Part shown: one piece after another, positions 58,260 through 64,000 of the stretch | Layout: each line of letters opens with the position of its first letter | Numbering within the stretch: position 1 is the stretch's first letter | Source: Actinobacillus capsulatus DSM 19761 | Lineage (GTDB): Bacteria; Pseudomonadota; Gammaproteobacteria; Enterobacterales; Pasteurellaceae | DNA length: 64,000 nt | Assembly: GCF_000374285.1 (NCBI RefSeq) | Contig: NZ_KB893936.1 | Location: 1 to 64,000, forward strand | Direction of reading: 5' to 3' | Made by a program: the position numbers and the translations under genes | The notes under the pieces: model-generated | The model's input: the letters and a program-made list of their open reading frames with translations, nothing else | What the model was told of the DNA's origin: nothing | The model's database searches: none

Positions 58260-60536
58260 CTACTTCTTACTTTTTCTTTTTTTCTTAACGTGCTTGGTTG
58301 CCACACCCGTTTCTTTACTAAGGCTAGACTGTGCCACTGTTTTTGCTTCTCTCACAATAAAAATAGTTGCTAACGGTGGTAATGAAACACAGAGAGAATA
58401 AGGCTTACCGTGTGACGGCTCTTCCTCGCATAGAATCTCACCGTAATTACCAACATTACTACCGGCATAATAAGCCGCATCCGAGTTGAGTATCTCTTTA
58501 TAAATCCCGTCTTGTGCAACACCGACACGATAGTTATGACGTACAATCGGCGTAAAATTGCTGATCACAATCACACTTGAACCATCTTTCGCTTTACGTT
58601 CAAAAGCAAATACCGATTGTTGCCAATCATCCACTACCAGCCACTCAAAACCACTTGGCTCATGATCAAGCTGATAAAACGCCGGATATTGCTGATAAAC
58701 TCGATTCAAATCTCGCACCCAATTCAACATACCTTTATGCCAATTTCCACCTTCTTCACCAAGCAAGAACCAATCCAAACTTTCGTTAAAGTTCCACTCT
58801 CGTCCTTGAGCGAATTCATTACCCATAAACAGTAATTTTTTGCCTGGATAGCCCCACATATAGCCGTAATAAGCACGTAAATTTGCAAATTTTTGCCAGC
58901 TATCGCCTGGCATTTTGCCAATTAAAGAACCTTTACCATGCACAACTTCATCGTGTGAAAGCGGCAAAATAAATTTTTCGCTATATTGATAGATCATACC
59001 GAATGTCATCCAGTCATGATGATATTTGCGGTAAATTGGATCTAATGCCATATAACGGAGCGTGTCATTCATCCAGCCCATATTCCATTTATAATCAAAG
59101 CCCACGCCTTGCTGGCTTACCACATGCGTAATACCATTAAATGAAGTCGATTCCTCTGCTATCGTCACCGCAGCATGACCTTCTTGCTTAAGCATTTGAT
59201 TAGTACGGCGTAAAAAATCCAGAGCTTCTAAATTTTCACGTCCGCCATATTGATTTGGAATCCATTCACCATCTTTGCGTGAGTAATCTCGATAAATCAT
59301 TGATGAAACCGCATCGACACGTAAACCGTCAATACCGAAACGTTCCGTCCAATACAGCGCATTGCCGGAGAGATAATTGAAAACTTCGTTACGCCCGTAG
59401 TTAAAAATCAACGTATTCCAGTCTTGGTGATAGCCCTCTCTCGGATCTTGATGTTCATATAAATGCGAACCGTCAAATTGCTCTAAACCGTGTGAATCGG
59501 TTGGAAAATGTCCGACCACCCAATCTAAAATCACGGCAATACCTGCTTCGTGGGCTTTACGGATAAATGAACGGAGATCATCTGGTGAGCCAAAACGACT
59601 GGTTGGAGCATAAAGTCCGATGGGCTGATAGCCCCAAGAACCATCAAATGGATATTCTGTAATAGGAAGTAATTCGATATGCGTGAATCCCATATCTTTT
59701 ACATAAGGAATGAGTTCATTGGCTATTTCATCATAATTCAGCCAATAGTTATTTTCTAAATTGCGACGCCAAGAACCTAGATGTACTTCGTAAATTGAAA
59801 TCGGTTGATCGATATGATTGGCTCGGCGAAGTGTGTCTTCAATATCAACGATATCCGGTAATCCGGTGACAATTGAAGCCGTATCTGGGCGAAGCTGTGA
59901 AGCAAAGGCGTATGGGTCTGATTTCAAACGCAACTGACCGTGACTATCTAATAATTCAAATTTATATAATGCTCCTGCATCAATATTCGGAATAAATATA
60001 TCCCAAATACCACTTTCTGCGTGAAAACGCATACTATGGATTCGACCATCCCAATAATTAAAATCACCGACAACAGAGACACGTTTTGCATTTGGCGCCC
60101 AAACACTAAAGCGCACACCTGCAATATTTTCTTGAATTTCAAAATGAGCGCCTAATTTTTCATAAGGACGAAGGTGAGTACCTTCAGATAATAACCAATT
60201 ATCTAGTGCGAATAGGGAGGATTTAAAACGATATGGGTCTTCAATATCAATTTCACCCAATGGATAAGTAACACGTAAACGGTAATAGAAATGAGGATCG
60301 GAACAATCAAACGTAGCGACAAAAACACCGCAATCATCAATCTTTATAGTTTCCGATAAACATCGTCCTTGCTCATCAATAACTGTAACGGCATCTGCTT
60401 CAGGCAAATAAGTCCTTACTACACAATGACCATTTTCAAAATGACTCCCCAAATAGGAAAACGGGTCTTTACAATACCCACCGGAAAGCTGCTCAATAAA
60501 AGACGAATCTTGCTCTGAATAATTATAAGCTATCAT
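58260..60536 (-). CDS. glgB: 1,4-alpha-glucan branching enzyme
   Basis: The 758-residue GH13 enzyme has two N-terminal CBM48-like domains and the catalytic motifs [18 protein letters not shown] (nucleophile Asp), VTIAEES (Glu) and [12 protein letters not shown]. It transfers chains to form alpha-1,6 branches. I start at ATG 60536 because GAGGAAG lies eight bases upstream; the upstream starts at 60551 and 60599 overlap that site or an operator-like palindrome. The Lys/Arg-rich tail is a local extension. First gene of glgBXCAP. Confidence 0.95.
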   Translation of the reverse strand: MIAYNYSEQDSSFIEQLSGGYCKDPFSYLGSHFENGHCVVRTYLPEADAVTVIDEQGRCLSETIKIDDCGVFVATFDCSDPHFYYRLRVTYPLGEIDIEDPYRFKSSLFALDNWLLSEGTHLRPYEKLGAHFEIQENIAGVRFSVWAPNAKRVSVVGDFNYWDGRIHSMRFHAESGIWDIFIPNIDAGALYKFELLDSHGQLRLKSDPYAFASQLRPDTASIVTGLPDIVDIEDTLRRANHIDQPISIYEVHLGSWRRNLENNYWLNYDEIANELIPYVKDMGFTHIELLPITEYPFDGSWGYQPIGLYAPTSRFGSPDDLRSFIRKAHEAGIAVILDWVVGHFPTDSHGLEQFDGSHLYEHQDPREGYHQDWNTLIFNYGRNEVFNYLSGNALYWTERFGIDGLRVDAVSSMIYRDYSRKDGEWIPNQYGGRENLEALDFLRRTNQMLKQEGHAAVTIAEESTSFNGITHVVSQQGVGFDYKWNMGWMNDTLRYMALDPIYRKYHHDWMTFGMIYQYSEKFILPLSHDEVVHGKGSLIGKMPGDSWQKFANLRAYYGYMWGYPGKKLLFMGNEFAQGREWNFNESLDWFLLGEEGGNWHKGMLNWVRDLNRVYQQYPAFYQLDHEPSGFEWLVVDDWQQSVFAFERKAKDGSSVIVISNFTPIVRHNYRVGVAQDGIYKEILNSDAAYYAGSNVGNYGEILCEEEPSHGKPYSLCVSLPPLATIFIVREAKTVAQSSLSKETGVATKHVKKKRKSKK

Positions 60537-60583
60537 GATTTGCTTCCTCATTTTTTTACACTCTAAATTATTTTTCTTTTCTG

Positions 60584-60599
60584 AAGAAAACGTTTGCAT
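60584..60599 (-). promoter_or_regulatory. PurR-type operator upstream of glgB
   Basis: AAGAAAACGTTTGCAT matches the reverse-complement PurR consensus ACGAAAACGTTTGCGT at 14 of 16 positions. It lies 48 bases upstream of the glgB start I prefer. A second such site precedes glpF (15580-15595). Confidence 0.5.
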
Positions 60600-60651
60600 T
60601 TTAACATTAAAATAAAAACCTCGCCGAAAAACTATGTGCTTTTGTGATCTA

Positions 60652-60667
60652 TATCATATTTTTATCG
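60652..60667. promoter_or_regulatory. CRP-like site between glgB and fruB
   Basis: TGTGATCTATATCATA, close to TGTGA-N6-TCACA with one mismatch. It could serve either divergent operon. The coordinates are approximate within a few bases. Confidence 0.45.
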
Positions 60668-60713
60668 TAATATATGCGAACTAGCTCACACTTTTTGACA
60701 TTTTTTTTAATCA

Positions 60714-60729
60714 GCTAGAACGATTTAGC
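60714..60729 (+). promoter_or_regulatory. Cra/FruR-like operator upstream of fruB
   Basis: GCTAGAACGATTTAGC is a near-palindrome with the GAACGATT core seen in Cra (FruR) operators. TTGACA lies at 60695-60700. It is 66 bases upstream of fruB, the expected target of a fructose repressor. Confidence 0.4.
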
Positions 60730-60794
60730 AGAATATGGGGTACAATATGCAGCAATATTTTTATTTTTAAAATTAAATCCAATAAGGAGCTCAG

Positions 60795-62300
60795 ATGCTA
60801 AATTTATCGGCACAAAATATCCGTTTAAATGGTACTGCCAGCAACAAAGAAGAAGCGATCAAGCTTGTTGCCGCAGGTCTTGTAGCAAATGGTAATGTTG
60901 CGGAAGGCTATGAAGCAGGAATGTTAGCCCGTGAAACGCAAACCTCAACTTTCCTTGGTAATGGTATCGCCATTCCCCATGGTACATTAGATACTCGCCA
61001 CCTTGTCAAAAATACCGGCGTACAAATTTATCAATTCCCACAAGGTGTGGAATGGGGCGAAGGCAATAAAGCCTATGTTGTGATTGGTATTGCAGCAAAA
61101 TCCGATGAGCATTTAGCTCTCCTTCGCCAATTAACCGGCGTATTAAGTGATGAAGAAGCGGCGACAACACTAGCAAAAACACAAGATATTGAAGAATTTG
61201 CTGCGGTACTAAGCGGTAAAAAATCACTTCCTGTTATTTCAGAAGAGACGATTTCATTAAATATCGATTCTTCTAGCCTCATTACACTTTCTGCAATTAA
61301 TGCAGCAAAACTTCAAGAAAAAGGCTATGTCACACAAGCATTTATTCGCGATGTGATTGCAAGCTATCCTCTAAACTTAGGTGACAATCTTTTTGTAGCA
61401 GATTCTGCAAATGGTAACCTAGCGAACGGTTTTGCAGTAGCACGTAGCCAACAAGGACTGACTTTAGTTACTATCTCAGCGACAGATAATAATCTTTCTG
61501 CTCTTATCACTCGTTTATTAAATACCGATATTCGCAAACAATTAACCACAGTGTCAGCAGCACAAATCCTCGCACTCTTTGGTGCAAATGAAAATGCAGC
61601 TTCAGCAGCAAGCTCAACGGCAACAGAACAAGCCAGCCAACAAGTTATCGGCACATTTACCGTGCGTAACGACAACGGCTTACATGCTCGCCCAAGTGCG
61701 GTATTAGTACAAACCTTAAAACCATTTGCAGCAAAAGTCACCGTGGAGAACTTAGATCGTGGTACTGCACCTGCGAATGCCAAAAGTACAATGAAAGTGG
61801 TAGCGTTAGGCGCAAGCCAAGCACATCGCTTACGTTTTGTGGCAGAAGGTGAAGACGCTCAACAAGCGATCGAAGCATTGGCAAAAGCATTCATAGAAGG
61901 TTTAGGCGAAAGCGTTTCATTCGTACCGGCGGTTGAAGATACGATTGAAGGCACAGCACAACCGCAAGCGGTTGAATCTGCAAAAAATTCTGCAAATCCG
62001 ACCGCTTCTGAACCTGCGGTAGAAGGCCAAGTAGAAGGTACATTCGTAATTCAAAACGAACATGGTTTACACGCTCGCCCAAGTGCGGTGTTAGTCAACG
62101 AAGTGAAAAAATATAATGCGACTATCGTGGTACAAAACTTAGATCGAGATAGCCAATTAGTTAGTGCGAAAAGCTTAATGAAAATTGTGGCATTAGGTGT
62201 AGTAAAAGGTCACCGCTTACGCTTCGTGGCAACCGGTGATGACGCTCAAAAAGCGATTGACGGTATCGGTGCGGCGATTGCTGCGGGTTTAGGTGAGTAA
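60795..62300 (+). CDS. fruB: Fructose PTS diphosphoryl transfer protein, EIIA plus two HPr domains
   Basis: The 501-residue protein has an EIIA-Fru domain with phosphorylated His62 (AIPHGT), a middle domain (about 155-270) and two HPr domains in tandem: NGLHARPSA with His297 and HGLHARPSA with His426. E. coli FruB has one HPr domain. It passes phosphate from enzyme I to FruA. AAGGAG precedes ATG 60795. First gene of fruBKA. Confidence 0.95.
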   Translation: MLNLSAQNIRLNGTASNKEEAIKLVAAGLVANGNVAEGYEAGMLARETQTSTFLGNGIAIPHGTLDTRHLVKNTGVQIYQFPQGVEWGEGNKAYVVIGIAAKSDEHLALLRQLTGVLSDEEAATTLAKTQDIEEFAAVLSGKKSLPVISEETISLNIDSSSLITLSAINAAKLQEKGYVTQAFIRDVIASYPLNLGDNLFVADSANGNLANGFAVARSQQGLTLVTISATDNNLSALITRLLNTDIRKQLTTVSAAQILALFGANENAASAASSTATEQASQQVIGTFTVRNDNGLHARPSAVLVQTLKPFAAKVTVENLDRGTAPANAKSTMKVVALGASQAHRLRFVAEGEDAQQAIEALAKAFIEGLGESVSFVPAVEDTIEGTAQPQAVESAKNSANPTASEPAVEGQVEGTFVIQNEHGLHARPSAVLVNEVKKYNATIVVQNLDRDSQLVSAKSLMKIVALGVVKGHRLRFVATGDDAQKAIDGIGAAIAAGLGE

Positions 62301-62314
62301 TTGAGGGACAAACA

Positions 62315-63262
62315 ATGACACAACAATTACGTATTGCAACCATAACCTTAAACCCGGCGTTTGACTTGGTCGGCCGCCTACAACGCATTGAAGTGGGCGA
62401 AGTAAATACCGTTGAAACCTTAGGCTTATACCCTGCCGGTAAAGGAATTAATGTTGCGAAAGTATTAGCGGATCTTGGCGTTAAATTAGCAGTTACCGGT
62501 TTTTTAGGTGCAGAAAATCAGGGCGATTTCGTTCAATCGTTTAAACAAAACGGTGTGGACGATCAATTCTATCGTATTGACGGTAAAACCCGTATTAACG
62601 TGAAAATTACCGAAACCGAAGCTGACGTGACCGACTTGAACTTCTTAGGTTTTGAAATTAGTGCCGAAGATTGGGCAAACTTTACCGCTCAATCACAGCA
62701 ATGGGCAAAAGCGTTTGATTTGGTGGCGGTATGCGGTTCACTCCCTCGTGGTGTAACGGCGCAACAATTCTCACAATGGTTGGAATCACTTCACCAACAA
62801 GGCTTAAAAGTGGTGTTAGACAGCAGCAATGCGGCATTAACTGAAGGTTTAAAAGCCCATCCTTGGTTAGTGAAACCGAATCGTCGTGAGTTAGAAGTTT
62901 GGGCGAATCGTCCGTTAAACAGCTTAGAAGAAGTGATTGCAGCGGCACAAGAATTGCGTGCCGGCGGTATTGAAAATGTGATTATTTCAATGGGTGCAGA
63001 CGGTTCCGTATGGCTCAACAGCGAGGGCGTGGTTCAAGCTAAACCGCCTCGTTGCCAAAATGTCGTGAGCACGGTCGGAGCCGGCGATTCTATGGTGGCA
63101 GGCTTAATTTATGGGCTTGCTCAAGGTTGGGATAAAGCGAAAACCCTCGCCTTCGCAAGCGGTACGTCAGCATTAGCGGTATCACAAAGTAATGTGGGTA
63201 TCAGCGACCGAAGCGCCCTAGATGAAATAGTGGCACAGGTGAAATTAACCAATCTTTCATAA
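62315..63262 (+). CDS. fruK: 1-Phosphofructokinase
   Basis: The 315-residue PfkB-family kinase has LYPAGKGINVAKVLADLG near residue 35 and the C-terminal STVGAGDSMVAGL with the catalytic Asp. It makes fructose-1,6-bisphosphate from the fructose-1-phosphate formed by the PTS. It lies 14 bases after fruB. Confidence 0.96.
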   Translation: MTQQLRIATITLNPAFDLVGRLQRIEVGEVNTVETLGLYPAGKGINVAKVLADLGVKLAVTGFLGAENQGDFVQSFKQNGVDDQFYRIDGKTRINVKITETEADVTDLNFLGFEISAEDWANFTAQSQQWAKAFDLVAVCGSLPRGVTAQQFSQWLESLHQQGLKVVLDSSNAALTEGLKAHPWLVKPNRRELEVWANRPLNSLEEVIAAAQELRAGGIENVIISMGADGSVWLNSEGVVQAKPPRCQNVVSTVGAGDSMVAGLIYGLAQGWDKAKTLAFASGTSALAVSQSNVGISDRSALDEIVAQVKLTNLS

Positions 63263-63271
63263 ATTAAATGT

Positions 63272-63295
63272 GTAGGGACGCCATGCTTGGCGTCC
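63272..63295 (+). repeat. REP-type hairpin with GTAG foot, fruK-fruA gap (first)
   Basis: GTAG, stem GGACGCC (63276-63282), loop ATGCTT, GGCGTCC (63289-63295). Confidence 0.7.
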
Positions 63296-63307
63296 ACTAA
63301 GAATAAC

Positions 63308-63331
63308 GGACACGAAGCATCGTGTCCCTAC
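63308..63331 (-). repeat. REP-type hairpin with GTAG foot, fruK-fruA gap (second)
   Basis: On the minus strand GTAG, stem GGACACG, loop ATGCTT, CGTGTCC. With the copy at 63272 it forms a 60-base inverted unit inside the fruBKA operon. Confidence 0.7.
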
Positions 63332-63373
63332 CGTTCAAATTTAAAATTATCTCAAACTTATAAGGATCTCAAC

Positions 63374-64000
63374 ATGAATATTTCCTTTGTATTCCCTCAC
63401 TCACTGGGTAAAGCCCGTGCTTTCCTTGTGAATGAAGTATTATCAGCAGCAGCTAAGCAGCAAGGTCATCAAGTTGTAAACGCTGAACAAGCTGATTTTG
63501 TCGTGTTATTTAACGATGAAATTCCGACTAGTGCTGCCGGTAAACAAGGTGCGGTGGTGAATTTAGACCAAGCTTTTGCTCAACCGGAAGCGACGCTTAA
63601 ACAAGCGGCCGAAAATGCAAAAACTTTTGCAAATGCAACCGTTTCTAGCACATCAAATTTAGATATGAAAAACATCGTAGCAGTAACCGCTTGCCCTACT
63701 GGCGTGGCACATACTTTTATGTCTGCGGAAGCAATTGAAAACTACGCCAAAGCACAAGGTTGGAACGTTAAAGTTGAAACACGTGGTCAAGTTGGTGCGG
63801 GTAATCCGATTTCTGCGGAAGAAATTGCAGCGGCAGACTTAGTCTTTGTGGCGGCGGATATTGACGTGAATTTAGACAAATTCAAAGGGAAACCGATGTA
63901 CCGTACGTCAACCGGTTTAGCGTTGAAGAAAACGGCACAAGAATTTGAAAAAGCGTTTGCACAAGCAACTGTTTATCAAGGCGGTGCAACGACTGCACAA
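63374..64000 (+). CDS. fruA: Fructose PTS permease EIIBC, partial at window end
   Basis: The 209 visible residues form a degenerate EIIB' domain (1-100) and an EIIB domain with the phosphorylated cysteine in VAVTACPTGVAHTFMSAEAI near residue 107. The membrane EIIC domain lies beyond the window. FruA imports fructose as fructose-1-phosphate. AAGGA precedes ATG 63374. The 111-base gap to fruK contains the REP pair. Confidence 0.93.
   Translation, partial: MNISFVFPHSLGKARAFLVNEVLSAAAKQQGHQVVNAEQADFVVLFNDEIPTSAAGKQGAVVNLDQAFAQPEATLKQAAENAKTFANATVSSTSNLDMKNIVAVTACPTGVAHTFMSAEAIENYAKAQGWNVKVETRGQVGAGNPISAEEIAAADLVFVAADIDVNLDKFKGKPMYRTSTGLALKKTAQEFEKAFAQATVYQGGATTAQ

Noticed and set aside
61364-61783. 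Minus-strand frame of 139 codons within fruB
   Set aside because: A shadow of the Ala-rich fruB coding frame; composition follows the antisense of fruB.

Overview
The window is a stretch of Pasteurellaceae chromosome, most likely Actinobacillus pleuropneumoniae or a very close relative. Three things point there: many copies of the Apl-type DNA uptake word ACAAGCGGT(C) rather than the Haemophilus word AAGTGCGGT as intergenic elements, a subtilisin-type autotransporter matching AasP, and Pasteurellaceae-type gene neighbourhoods. Base composition is AT-rich and fairly uniform. No tRNA, rRNA, CRISPR array or intact transposon was seen.

Layout. 1-495: decayed IS3-family element. 0.5-4.2 kb: LOS glucosyltransferase (lgtF type), yhbY, pgpB, nagK, gloB. 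4.4-13.05 kb: envelope cluster uppS-cdsA-rseP-bamA-skp-lpxD-fabZ-lpxA, ending without lpxB. 13.2-15.5 kb: glycerol operon glpFK on the minus strand. 15.7-19.0 kb: a UPF0319 protein, corC and lnt. 19.2-21.5 kb: glycyl-radical enzyme yjjI with activase yjjW. 21.5-23.15 kb: a scar where a frameshifted, truncated nupC runs directly into a decayed hipA toxin gene, with its hipB antitoxin still intact. 23.2-29.4 kb (minus): recB, norM, potD. 29.7-35 kb (plus): grpE, a UPF0756 membrane protein, hrpA. 35.3-39.0 kb: aasP and an AT-rich VirK/DUF535 gene. 39.1-43.7 kb: ung, grcA, a UmuD-like gene behind a LexA box, an NlpC/P60 hydrolase, nfo, a TorD-like chaperone, a small lipoprotein. 43.8-47.7 kb (minus): bcr, rsuA, menC, an unrecognised gene. 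47.9-50.4 kb: metG, ndk. 50.7-60.5 kb (minus): complete glycogen operon glgBXCAP. 60.8 kb to the end: fructose PTS operon fruBKA, with fruA cut by the window edge.

How they work together. The bamA/skp/lpx cluster builds the outer membrane. Glycerol, fructose and glycogen genes form a carbon block. recB, ung, nfo and the UmuD-like gene are DNA-repair loci. YjjI/YjjW and GrcA are glycyl-radical proteins suited to low oxygen, and a near-consensus FNR/HlyX box precedes aasP.

The best candidates for something new are: (1) an SOS-boxed UmuD-family protein that has lost the catalytic Ser/Lys and the cleavage region; (2) a nine-G tract inside the start of nfo (endonuclease IV) that could switch the gene by slippage; (3) two inverted pairs of GTAG-footed REP hairpins; (4) a long, attenuator-like structured leader in front of potD; (5) PurR-type operators in front of both glpF and glgB; (6) the nupC/hipA fusion scar, which leaves an orphan HipB with its operator. 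No stretch longer than 300 bases lacks a gene or gene remnant.
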